NCBI GenBank assembly: GCA_015039365.1
Contig: WION01000219.1
Coordinates: forward strand, 26,115-90,114
Direction of reading: 5' to 3'
Length of the DNA: 64,000 nt
Source of the DNA: Amanita rubescens
Lineage: Eukaryota > Basidiomycota > Agaricomycetes > Agaricales > Amanitaceae
The notes beneath the pieces are model-generated. The model worked only from the letters and a program-made list of their open reading frames with translations. It was not told the origin of the DNA and made no database searches. This document shows, piece by piece, positions 33,401-43,810 of this stretch (positions are counted from its first letter, which is position 1; each line of letters opens with the position of its first letter). A program made the translations under genes and the position numbers.

Positions 33401-34618
33401 AGCGAGTGAGTGACTGTGTGCCTCCTAGCTCAATTTGAATTGCTGACATGTTGCCATGAAATCCCATCCAGCGAGTGAGTGACTGTGTGCCTCCTAGCTC
33501 AATTTGAATTGCTGACATGTTGCCATGAAATCCCATCCAGCAAGTGAGTGACTGTGTGCCTCCTAGCTCAATTTGAATTGCTGACATGTTGCCATGAAAT
33601 CCCATCCAGCTTGTGAGTGACTGTGTGCCTCCTAGCTCAATTTGAATTGCTGACATGTTGCCATGAAATCCCATCCAGGGAGTGAGTGACTGTGTGCCTC
33701 CTAGCTCAATTTGAATTGCTGACATGTTGCCATGAAATCCCATCCAGCTTGTGAGTGACTGTGTGCCTCCTAGCTCAATTTGAATTGCTGACATGTTGCC
33801 ATGAAATCCCATCCAGTTTGTGAGTGACTGTGTGCCTCCTAGCTCAATTTGAATTGCTGACATGTTGCCATGAAATCCCATCCAGCTTGTGAGTGACTGT
33901 GTGCCTCCTAGCTCAATTTGAATTGCTGACATGTTGCCATGAAATCCCATCCAGCTTGTGAGTGACTGTGTGCCTCCTAGCTCAATTTGAATTGCTGACA
34001 TGTTGCCATGAATTCCCATCCAGGAAGTGAGTCACTGCATTTCCTGAATTACTAACATCACTCTCACATCTTGTTTAGTTTGTATCTGTCTTCTCCCACC
34101 TACTCTCTTTCCTCTACTTTATTAATAGGCATCCATTTCACAGGTGAACCATGTTCAGGGTCTTATGGACACTCAATTCAATGTAAGATCATATCTCATT
34201 CTTTTCATTCCCTTCACTCAAGTATTCCCAATTACATAGGCACCTTCTTTGCATTGTTTCATTGGTCTGATTAATTTTACCCTTTCTCTTATATTTACAG
34301 TTTCTTACCATTACCTGTATAGCCATTCTCATCTGTCTTGAACATTCCTTCTGGCTTGTCCAGCAAGGCTGCAATTCCAATGATGGCTTCACCAAGGCCT
34401 GGAAATATTATCTCAACACCCAGCATGCACTGGTTGAACAAGACTTGGACAACTACTTGAGGTCAATGGGCATCAATGATTGCTTCATCATGAAGCATTG
34501 CCCATCTGAAGAAGAGTGTGCTGAATACAGAAAAATAGTTCTTAGCAATTTATTATGTAAGTCCTGTTTCTGTCTTCTTTGGGCTGGAATCCTAGCTGAT
34601 ATATCTTCAGCACATTAA
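30482..34618 (+). CDS. P-loop GTPase (AIG1/HSR1-like) with an intron array near its 3' end
   Basis: Exons: 30482-30799 (Met start; basic N-terminus; FRILVIGRANAGKTT = G1); 30923-31095 (RGIHNVHDEFSF...DSPGFEAGGEKEL); 31145-31224 (FCFTPDVSRPLLELE); 31276-31446 (VPVVAIFTKFDDL = G4 area ... YVQFE); 31498-31648 (EKDEGNHQEQ...CIEYAVNK); 31699 onward (HIFQDTLTV...), where exon borders are unclear. The first five junctions keep phase. After diverged units and 27 tandem triplets, likely exons are GTGAACCATGTTCAG... (about 34145-34184, VNHVQGLMDTQFN) and 34301-34618: a membrane-like start FLTITCIAILICLEHSFW, then a charged tail, TAA at 34616. It is a paralogue of the minus-strand gene at 14678-16019. 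GTP binding is expected from the motifs; its cellular role is unknown. Confidence 0.75.
31930..32231 (+). repeat. Diverged intron-like units before the 69-bp array
   Basis: Acceptor + short gap + donor recurs: ttcag GAT gtaagt (GAT 31939-31941), ttcag TAT gtgagt (TAT 31992-31994), possibly a 9-nt gap at 32048-32056, tatag GAG gtaata (GAG 32106-32108). A partly conserved unit starts gtgagttgc at 32172 and ends ccatccag before GGA at 32229-32231. Bodies differ, borders persist. Confidence 0.55.
32229..34026 (+). repeat. 69-bp tandem intron-like array, 26 units with variable triplets
   Basis: Each unit is 66 nt from GTGAGTGACTG to CCATCCAG plus three bases. The body contains TTGCTGACATG, a textbook branch site with its A 25 nt before the end. 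The bodies are almost identical across the array. The triplets in order are GGA, TTT x3, CGA x2, GGA x4, CGA x2, CTTA (four bases, 33057-33060), CTT, CGA, GGA, CTT, CGA x2, CAA, CTT, GGA, CTT, TTT, CTT x2, GAA. It lies within the plus-strand GTPase gene, in the gene's orientation. Confidence 0.9.
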
Positions 34619-34988
34619 TATGAATTTTATACTTATATTTGTATGTATAACAAAGAACCTGTTGAAAATATATAAAAGATTATAAGTTATTGGGACTCTC
34701 CAGGGTGGTGGTAGGGTAACACAGAAGGCTTAACTCCTAATTTAGGGTTAAGCCTTTTTGGCTGACCTTGGTAGTACTCATGAGGCCAGGGTGGTCAGTG
34801 CATGCATTTGATGGCTGACCTGGCTGGACAGTAATGAGCCCAGACCTGCTGCACATTATACACCTTTTTATAACACTAGTACTATAAACATATCATAGAT
34901 TTTTTCAAATCTTATTGTATCAATGGAAAGGTATCCTATTAATATGAATTTTATACTTATATATGTATAACAAAGAACCATTTTTTCC
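34615..34988. repeat. Direct repeat of ttaatatgaattttatac block
   Basis: TTAATATGAATTTTATACTT followed by ...gtataacaaagaacc occurs at 34615-34660 and again at 34938-34980. Between them lies a hairpin (aaggcttaactcc / gggttaagcctt at 34725-34760). Non-coding. Confidence 0.5.
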
Positions 34989-36045
34989 TGAGAGTAAATA
35001 CATCAAATGAAAGCTTATATGCATTGGATATCAACTCTAGAATAGCTAAGTAATTGGTGGAGTAGTTCTTGTAATATGAGGGAAACAAAGTAGTGTTTAC
35101 AGGTCAGGTCACAATAACTGGAAAATAACTGTAACCTGACCTAACCGCTACCAGTTATAACCTGACCATCGGTCACAGTTATACTGGTCAGTGATCAGTT
35201 ACAGTTACAGTTATGGCAAATGGCCCAATTGGTATACATCAGCGAACCTACAAAAAAACTTATGAACTTATTGGATAAAGAACATTAGTTGCCATTAGTT
35301 GCCATTAGTTGCCATTAGTTGCCATTAGTTATCCAGGGTGTCTGACCTACAGATATCTTGTGCATAATTCATATCCAGGCATGTCTAGTGTATCAATCCC
35401 CCAGATCAATAGTCATCAAGTCATAAAGCAAGGATGTTGTTAAGTTTATAAGTTGGGGTCAGTTACCCAAAGTCTCTTGGGATGAGTATTGGCATTGTCC
35501 ATGAGTCTGTGAGGTACTCCTAGTTCTCTTTGTATGTTTGTCCATGAGTTCATAAGATGCCATAAGTTTCTATTAGTCTCCATCAGTTCCTTTGTAGGTC
35601 TGTCAATGGGTTCAGAAGTCTCCATCAGTTCCTTGGTAGATTTGTCAATAGGTTTACTAAGCTACCATAAAGGTTTGTCAATAAGTTTATAACTTCATAA
35701 GATGCCAAGTCTAGAAGTTTATAAGTCCAGAAGATGCCATAAGTCCCCATAAGTTACCATAAGTTACCATAAGTGGCAAGTCCATAAGCTTAGAAGTTAC
35801 CATAAATGGCAAGTCCATAAGTTCATAAGTTGCCATAAGTTGCCATAAGTTCCCACAAGTTTTTTCGCAGATTCGCTGATGTAACTGGTCTATAACTGGT
35901 CATGACCGGTTATGATGACCAACTTGAAATGGGTTATCTGTTGTGAACTACACTTTCTATATTATACACCTTTTTATAACACTAGTACTATAAACATATC
36001 ATAGATTTTTTCAAATCTTATTGTATCAATGGAAAGGTATCATAT
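34855..36045. repeat. 80-bp direct repeat flanking a hairpin insertion
   Basis: The block from attatacacctttttataac to caatggaaaggtatc is present at 34855-34935 and, essentially identical, at 35963-36040. Between the copies lies a hairpin element (about 35095-35940). The third relative at 5640-5700 has the block only once, so the second copy arose together with the insertion here. Confidence 0.6.
35095..35940. mobile_element. Second hairpin element (MITE-like)
   Basis: Ends carry opposed AACTGG/CCAGTTA-type repeats. The inner arms tacatcagcgaacctacaaa (35232) and, inverted, tttcgcagattcgctgatgta (35863-35883) are complementary. The centre has a 10-bp tandem (ccattagttg, 35286-35330) and CATAAGTT repeats to 35860. 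No ORF. Composition resembles the 6231 MITE (both rich in AACTGGTTA), so they may be relatives. Confidence 0.5.
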
Positions 36046-36319
36046 ACCACTTACTAACCCTGCAATAGCTAAGAAATCGGCGGTCCAGTTTTTGAGTTAT
36101 TGAGCCTTCAATATTCGTCAAGTTGTGACCTGTAGTGACATATAGGTCACAACACCAGGAGCGCTTACCCTCTGCTCTCCACTGCTGTCACACCCCTCTG
36201 GACTGTTCAATTGGAATGTATGATATAAGGAAACATCCTTTTGCTCATCAGAAATAATAGATGAGGAGGTATAGAAATGGCAGCAGCAATGGTCAAATGC
36301 TAAGAGGCGGCAGTGAATA

Positions 36320-37110
36320 GTGTTTAAAAGTCCGGTTGCCAGACCGGAAAAAAACCGGCAACCGGACCGGACCGATGCTCGGTTGCAACCGAACCGCAGT
36401 TGCGGTTGCCTTCAATTGAGACTGGTTTCGGTCTCGGTTGCCTCATACCTGCCATTTTAGGAAACCGGTTGAAGACCGGTTGCAACCGGTCTTTTATGGC
36501 AACCGGTAAGAGGGTTCTAGGGGTGGATTGGTCGGCGGGCAATCGGATGTCGCCCCTAATTGACCCTAATCCAGGGTTATGGTTAATGTCAGAATTTGAA
36601 TGAATTTATGTTGTAGGTGTCAAATATGTCATTTTTAATATTATGAGGTGGATATTATGGGCTGGATAGGTGGATGGGTAGGTGTGTGTCTGATTACTAC
36701 GTTAATAAGGGGGATTGAACTGCTTGGATGGGTGGATGCATAAATTGACACTTGGATGACATTGAACATATGTCACGAAAATTACATTAAATTATTCTAA
36801 GGGTTACAACAACATATTCTAAGGGTCACAGTGTAATTTTAATGTGTTAGATGGGTGCATGGGTGTATGACTGGATGGATCTGTGGCTAAATGGAATGAT
36901 GTGAGGTGTTGGTGGGGTGGATGCATCGATAGAGACTTGGATGACGCTGTGCTACACCGGTTGTGACCGGTCTTGGATCAGTTGGCAACCGGTTCATCAA
37001 AAACCGGTTGCAACTGCAGGCAACCGGGGGTGCAACCGGAGCCAACCGGTTGCATCCAGTTTCGGTTTCGGTTGCGAAAAATAATAGGAGTGTCACAACC
37101 GGTCACATCA
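36320..37110. repeat. CCGGTTGCAACCGG palindrome-rich segment
   Basis: Both ends (36328-36510 and 36955-37100) are dense in CCGGTTGC / GCAACCGG half-sites, each palindromic with its neighbours. The middle (36600-36950) is AT-rich without them. This looks like a third hairpin element with subterminal repeats. No ORF; no target duplication found. Confidence 0.5.
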
Positions 37111-37139
37111 GGTAAATGGGGAAAAAACTAATCCTGTCT

Positions 37140-38640
37140 AATTTTGTCTAATTGTGTCTGATGAGGGTCAGTGCAAAGGAAGAGAGGGAAATTGGCTGGT
37201 TAGTAACCCAGGTTACAAGGAATGTAGATTATTATGATGTCATTTAACCAGTTACACAGATAGCTATACAATGCTAGACTAGCACAACATCAGTCAAAAT
37301 GAAAGTCAGACCCTTATGTTAGTCAGTCTTGTTTGGGCAGCTAGATAATCAGATAGTCATACAATAACAAACAGGCAGATCACCAGAGTGCTATAAAAAC
37401 AAGGTGCCAGACTACCAGACAGCTATGCAGTCAGATCACCAACCAGTGTCAGACAGTCACATTACCAGACCACTAAACAATCAGAATAATATACAGTCAG
37501 ATAATCAGCTTATTAGAAACTTGCTAGACCACTAGAGAATCACATAATCATCAAGTCAGGGGGCCAGAGTCGCCAGACACCAGATGGTCAGACTAATAGG
37601 GAAGCAACTAGGCAGCCTGATAGCCAGGCAGGTGGCCAGATCACCAAAGAGAGCATGGCAGTTAGATGAATAGAGAGCCAGACACCAGACACAAGATAGC
37701 AAGATCACTAGAAGGCACTATAGAGTCAGAGAGCCAGAGAGTTTGAACAAGAGAAACCCAGCCTCCAGGCAGCTAGATACCAGATAGCCAGACTGCTAGA
37801 TAATCATAGAGTCAGACCACCAAAATGTGAGGGAACCAGACAGTTAGAGTATCAGACAGTTAAACAAATAGAGTATTAAACAATCAGACAATTAGAGAGA
37901 ATGAGACAGTTAGACAAATATTATGTAAGAGAGTTAGGCAATGAGAATATTAGATGATTGGACAATTAGAGTATTAGACAGTTAAACAATGAGAGCACTA
38001 GACATTTAGACAAATAGCATGTCAGACAGTCAAGTAATTGGAGTATTAGACAATTAAACAGCCAGATAGTGGGGTAATTAGAGTGTTAGACAAATAACAT
38101 GTCAGACAGTCAAGTAATTGGAGTATTAGACAAATAGTATGTCAGACAGTTAGGTAATCAGAGTGTTAGACAAATAACATGTCAGACAGTCAAGTAATTG
38201 GAGTATTAGACAAATAGTATGTCAGACAGTTAGGTAATCAGAGTGTTAGACAAATAACATGTCAGACAGTCAAGTAATTGGAGTATTAGACAAATAGTAT
38301 GTCAGACAGTTAGGTAATCAGAGTGTTAGACAAATAACATGTCAGACAGTCAAGTAATTGGAGTATTAGACAAATAGTATGTCAGACAGTTAGGTAATCA
38401 GAGTGTCAGACAAATAGTATGTCAGACAGTTAGGCAATTAGACAGTAAAACAATTAGTGTGTCAGACAACAAGCCACTTAGTTTATGAGATAGTTAGAGT
38501 ACCAGACAAATAGTATGTCAGACAGTTAGGCAATTAGCCAGTAAAACAATTAGTGTGTCAGACAACAAGCCACTTAGTTTATGAGATAGTTAGAGTACCA
38601 GACAAATAGGACATCAGACCTTGATGTTAGACAATATTGG
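37140..38640. repeat. CAGACA-type repeat tract with 80-bp perfect tandem
   Basis: Irregular tcagaca/ttagaca repeats throughout. 38101-38420 is four copies of an 80-bp unit beginning gtcagacagtcaagtaattg, followed by a duplicated unit of about 96 bp (38410-38605). Related to the CAGACA tracts at 7259 and 10900-11660. No gene. Confidence 0.8.
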
Positions 38641-38659
38641 GATTCATAATATTAGTACT

Positions 38660-38970
38660 ACAGGACAACAACAACAACAACAACAACAAAGGGAGGATGA
38701 CAACAATGAAGGGAGAACGCAACGGAGGACGACAATGACGAAGGGAGGATGAAGGGAGAACACAACAAAGGAGGACGACAACAATGAAGGGAGAACAACA
38801 ATGAAAGAACACAACAAAGGGAGGATGAAACAATGAAGGGGAAACAACAACAATGAAAGAGCGACGACAGCGACGACGACGACGACAATGGCGACGACCC
38901 CAATGAAGGCGACGACCCCAATGAAGGCGACGACCCCAATGACGACGACGACGACGACAATAGAAAAGGG
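38660..38970. repeat. Trinucleotide-type microsatellites
   Basis: CAACAA, GACGAC and AATGAAGGG tracts, with three copies of an 18-bp unit (ccccaatgaaggcgacga, from about 38897). Long frames in several phases here are a product of the simple repeat, not genes. Confidence 0.8.
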
Positions 38971-39090
38971 AGGGAAAGTAACAATGGAGTACGACAAAGG
39001 TGAAGAAGGAAGGAAGGAAAGAAGCGGGGGAAGAAGGGGGGAAGACGATGAAGGGAAAGGTGGAGAGGGGCCCTTTTATAAACTCAAGCC

Positions 39091-39180
39091 TGGCCATGGG
39101 AAAGTTACGCAATGGCCATGGGAAAGTTACGCAACAGCCATGGGAACGTTATGCAATGATGATGGGAAAGTTAGCGCCAT
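39091..39180. repeat. 22-bp tandem repeat, about four copies
   Basis: Units of the form ggccatgggaaagttacgca, the last two diverged. Lies about 265 bp upstream of the Copia-type gag frame. Confidence 0.65.
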
Positions 39181-39443
39181 GAACCGTTCACTTGGTGGAT
39201 GCAAATAGTCCATCGAGCTATCATCTGTTCGGAAAGGCAACACGGTGGATGGAAGAGCGGCAGAGAGCGGTTGCCACTGTGCAGGAGCATAGCGATAACG
39301 AGGTGCCCGAGCCGAGATCATGGCCATTTCGGAGGAGATCGCCTAGTACTAGTACTACTAATAGGAGGACGACGAGAGCTGCTGTGACAAGTAGACAGGC
39401 GCCGGCACCGAGGTTGCATGGTTGACCGTAGGGCGCGAACTGG

Positions 39444-40256
39444 GTGATTTCCCAGAGTCGGTTCATCATCGCGGTACGCCAGAAGCGGGTGTTTGGGCAG
39501 TTTGATGGCTCGAACCCTAGACCAAGTCTCACAGATGAAGCGAAGGCTTCGGACGTGAAGAAGAAAGCTTATGCAAAAGAATTAGCGGCGTGGCAAGATA
39601 AAGAGGACCTGGTGTTATATTTGCTTGCCCAGAAACTCCCGGATTCAATTTTCTCGAAGTATATGAGCAAGACCACAGTTGCCGAGATGTGGGCTGCGCT
39701 CGTCGCCGAATTCATGCACAAGTCGATGTTGATGAAGTCACATCTACATTTGGAGTTTATGAATATGCATTACGAGAAAGACACCGACTTACGGACACAA
39801 TTCGATAGGGTTCGTATGCAATACGTGGCCCTGCTAAACGTTGGTGTTGCCGTGAGCGAGGATGATAATCCCTCGCTCGTTATCAACTTCGTTCCGGCCG
39901 AATTATCTTCTTTCATGGCTCAAGTCTCTGCGAGTATGAAGGTGTTGACGATGATGCACTCGCCAACTGTGAGTAATACTGCGGGAGATGGTGTGGGCAA
40001 GTCGGCAGATATTGCATTGGACGCCGACTCGTCGTTAATGCAGATGGCCGTGGAGGAATGGGATAGACGGGAGGCTGAGCGGAAGTCAGCTTCAGGACAA
40101 ACGGATAAGGAAAACGATACTGTTCTTGCGACGGCTTCAGCTTCGGATGAACCTGAGGCAGAGTCAGGTGGGCGGAAGTACCGGAAACGCGGGAAACCAG
40201 GCGTTTGCTGGAATTGCGGGGGCATAAACGCGATGCCTGCCCCAGTCCTAATATAG
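39444..40256 (+). pseudogene. Copia-type Gag (UBN2-like), frame-broken at the zinc knuckle
   Basis: 270 codons. The pattern AWQDKEDLVLYLLAQKLPDS, TTVAEMWAALVAEFMHKS, LHLEFMNMHYEKDTDLR and FDRVRMQYVALL is the Gag of Ty1/Copia elements, which packages element RNA. The C-terminus reaches VCWNCGG of a CCHC zinc knuckle, but the remainder (GHKRDACP) is in another frame (40205 onward), so a small indel breaks the knuckle. No protease, integrase or reverse transcriptase follows, so this is a remnant. Confidence 0.7.
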
Positions 40257-41029
40257 CTAGTGATGAAGAACGTTCTGAGGGAACATGTCAATCAGAATCT
40301 GACGAGAGCAGAAGAGACGTACCTGGCGTTTCCCGTTCAAGCTCTAACTCCGAGAGGTCGAAAGATTCAGATGTGGACGCCATGTTGGATGAAGACTTGG
40401 ATGATTCTGGAGATTCTGAAGCCCTGCCTGCATTAGCTATTGGAGCCATTATCGAATTGGAGACTTACGGAGATATAAACGAGGTTGACGAGACTGATTT
40501 CGTGGACGAAGTCGAGGAATCCTGTGATTTCTTGACTGAACTTGACCCTGACGAGATACTGGACGTGGACGACGTTGCCAGTGATGTCCTTTTTCCATCA
40601 AATTCATCTTTGCCCCCACCGCATCTCCATTTGGCGATTGCCAAACGTATTGAAGAGCGATCTGACCTGGAAACAGTCGTGATCCCTGCTGAACTTAAAA
40701 CTGAAGAGGTCGACGTACCCTGTGGTTTTGATGACTCGAGCACAAGTCATCATGTGCTGAATTGTCGCGAGGAACCTGTTGATGCTGTCGTCGAAAAGTC
40801 GTCGAAGCTGTCTGAGGCGCCAAATGCCCTTGAGGGCCGGATCAGTTTGGATGCCGGTCGTTGGGATTCGCCTGATAGAAGTTCGGCTAACAAAACTAGA
40901 GCGGGAGGCGATGCAGTCCAGGCACGAATACCGGATTCAGGGGGAGTATGGTCGGCCGTATGTGTTTTGATGGTTGCGGCAGTCATTGTCGGCATGGAGA
41001 ACCTGGAAGATGAGTTCTACGTGAGTTGA
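40205..41029 (+). pseudogene. Continuation of the Copia-type frame, acidic
   Basis: Starts with the second half of the zinc knuckle (GHKRDACP) and continues for 274 codons of strongly acidic, serine-rich sequence (DAMLDEDLDDSGDSEALPAL), with a hydrophobic piece VWSAVCVLMVAAVIVGM near the end. There is no protease DSG active site. Either a degenerate Pol start or an added sequence. Confidence 0.45.
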
Positions 41030-41370
41030 ATGAAGAAACAAAAGATCTAGGACAATGTACCTCAAAACACCGATGCTCGGGCGATCACGGAAGGCACGCA
41101 GTTGATTGCGTTCGACGCCAAGGCCTATCCTAATGATCCCGATGAAGACCCGGGTGGTTTACCTAACGATGGGATTCCGTTCGCATGGATTGAAGACGTT
41201 GGACGTGATATCTATAGACGTGAAAGAGTCTCCGTTAGCACCAGAGAATTTTTTTAAATTATTGAAGAACAAGACTTACCGGTTGCGGACTTGATCATGG
41301 ATGAGTCCAGGGGGAGTGAGGATAGAGGACTCAACCCCGATGACAGTCCTATTGGTGTGTCGAAGCTATT

Positions 41371-42090
41371 GCGAGGACGATTCTGAGTTGCGTTGTTTAA
41401 GAGAAGAGGGGGATGAAGCTGTAGAAGCAGGAGGGGCCTGATGGACTATAGAATGGGACATTGTGTGCATTGACCAGAGAAGAATACGAGGCAAGATTGG
41501 AAAGAAACCAGAGCGCCGACAGAGTGAGGAGCTTATTGCATGGTCCGGACAATTAGGCGTGTATCTGGAATCGACAAGTCGACGTCGAGTGTGATGCCGG
41601 GGTGGATTGGATTGCGATACTCGGGGAGATGATGACGATGGTGATGATAATTGGAGATTTCGTTCGATCTCGGGCAGGTGAGATGGTTTCTGTTCGTTTT
41701 TATCGCGAGGACGATTCTGAGTTGTGTTGTTTAAGAGAAGTGGGGGATGGAGCTGTAGAAGCAGGAGGGGCCCGATGGACTATAGAATGGGAAATTGTGT
41801 GCATTGACCAGAGAAGAATACAAGGCAAGATTGGAAAGAAACCAGAGCGCCGACAGAGTGAGGAGCTTATTGCATGGTCCGGACAATTAGGCGTGTATCT
41901 GGAATCGACAAGTCGACGTCGAATGTGACGCCGGGGTGGGTTGCGATACTCAGGGAGATGATGACGATGGTGATGATAATTGGAGATTTCGTTCGATCTC
42001 GGGCAGGTGAGACAGTTTCTGTTCGTTTTTATCGCGAGGACGATTCTGAGTTGCGTTGTTTAAGAGAAGAGGGGGATGAAGCTGTAGAAG
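41371..42090. repeat. About 330-bp tandem duplication, 2.2 copies
   Basis: gcgaggacgattctgagttg recurs at 41371, 41705 and 42034 (spacing 334 and 329), with closely matching sequence between. The third copy leaves the repeat after gctgtagaagcag. Within broken element DNA; no gene supported. Confidence 0.75.
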
Positions 42091-43439
42091 CAGTTGCCGA
42101 AGAAATTATTGTTGAAGATGTCGTTGGTGATGAAAGTGGCGATAGCAGTTGGGTGATCACCACAGTTGACTTGATAGGTGGAATACCATGGATCCTTGAG
42201 GCGAAGGTGCTGGGTCGTTGGGCAACGCTATTGAGCGTTGATTGGACCGCTTTCTGGAGGAATTAGATTGCGTGGATCGTTACAGTCGTCGTTCCTGTCT
42301 TTTGGATCTATTCCTTGGTCCTGGTCGTCAAAGATGAAGAACTGCTTACCCGCCCGCTATCTTTCGCATTTCGCACTCCATGCGTCGCTATTGTCGAGAA
42401 AACTATTTTTGCGATGGTTGATCTTTATGGTTTTCTGGTCGATCCCGGCCCCTGCCTGTCGATAGTTGGATGCTTCAAGTCGTCATCGGAGTTCGCGTTC
42501 ATGCTGAAGAACGCTTGGCTCGGAGTTTTGGACGTGGTTAGGTGCACCTCGTGTGGTACACGCATTCAAGACGATGGCGGTGATAACGCGTATGACGTGG
42601 GAAACCGTTGACTTAGCGCGGGATTGATGAACATTCACTTCAGACTGGTGTATTGGTCAAATACCGAGCTTATAGAGAATCGAGAACTTACTGGCGACAG
42701 ACAAATGTTTCGGATCACCACCATGATGAAATTTTGAAGATGGTCGAGCGCCGGATGACTTGGACTTCCGATTATTTTGCTGATGAAGATTATTGCACAG
42801 CGTTTTGCAAGTTTCTTGCATGAGGATGTTGTCATTGGCAGTGTCTGAGCCGACGCCAAAGAAGACGGCGTTCGGGGTGAAGGTTATGACATGTTTGGCG
42901 CCAGAAGTTACCGAAACCGCGATTTCGAAACCCCGGAGGTTCAGCTATTCAACTAGTACTACTAGTATCAAGTGCAGGAGTGATATCGATTACGACAAGT
43001 TGACATTGATCACGACTAGTACTAGTACTACTATTAATGACTCGCTGTGCGTCTCAAGGATCATGCCATTCGCCGTGATGTCTCGACTGATCAATAGATT
43101 ACTTCGTATTGCAATATTTCCTCCCTTTTTGGGCCGTGTCAGCTTTTGCGCTTGCTTTGTCCTGAGCTTACATCGTGATATCGTATGCAGCACGAAGGAG
43201 TGAGCACGAGAATGTGTCGGATCATATTGATATGCTTGAATTCGTTTTGCATCACCCGAGATTGTCTAGTCCCAGAACGGATATGGTCCATATGTTGGAT
43301 TTGGATACAGCCTGTGTTCCCGACATTGTATTTAACGAATGCATCGCCAGAATGATTGCAGTCGTTCCTGTCATTCTTCTCCCTGCCTCCCGCACCACGT
43401 TGACAGAAAGAAATGGCCGGTGCCGACAATAAATGTGCC

Positions 43440-43800
43440 AATAGCTCGACGCGTCGCGTTGAAACAACGCAAGAGAGGCTGACTTGGGGTGCAGCCTCCG
43501 AGATGCGATGCGGCCGGCGAGTTCGGCAGCACCGAAAGGTGCTCGTCCGAGCTCGGTCGCACTCGTTGACTCTCGGAACGTAGATGCGAAGTGCGGGGGA
43601 GAAGAAGATTTATAAAACTAACTACGACAGGGTATATAAACTACATGCCTCATGTGCTACGTGCGTAATATGGTCCGAAACGTATCCGATACCGAGTCTC
43701 GGAGCTCCGATCCGAGGTTCCGAGTCTCGGAAGCTTGAGTGAGGGTTTCGGCAAGGTTTGAGTATTGATTCCAGCATAGCCGGAATCAATATGTTACAGC
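43440..43800. other. LTR-like GC-rich segment with TATA box
   Basis: CCGAGTCTCGGA and related TCCGA phrases occur around a tatataaac at 43631. Composition resembles LTRs of Agaricomycete Copia elements, but no matching partner LTR was found upstream of the gag remnant. Confidence 0.25.
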
Positions 43801-43810
43801 GTCTCCCGAG

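Noticed and set aside
32180..34019. Two long minus-strand ORFs coding a 23-residue repeat (MGFHGNMSAIQIELGG...)
   Set aside because: The 69-bp unit is a multiple of three, so any frame open in one unit stays open; the frames run antisense to the GTPase gene and break at the single 70-bp unit. The sense-strand intron structure explains the repeat better.
38627..39112. Long valine/serine-rich ORFs on the minus strand
   Set aside because: Produced by CAA/GAC trinucleotide repeats open in all three frames; no protein-like content.
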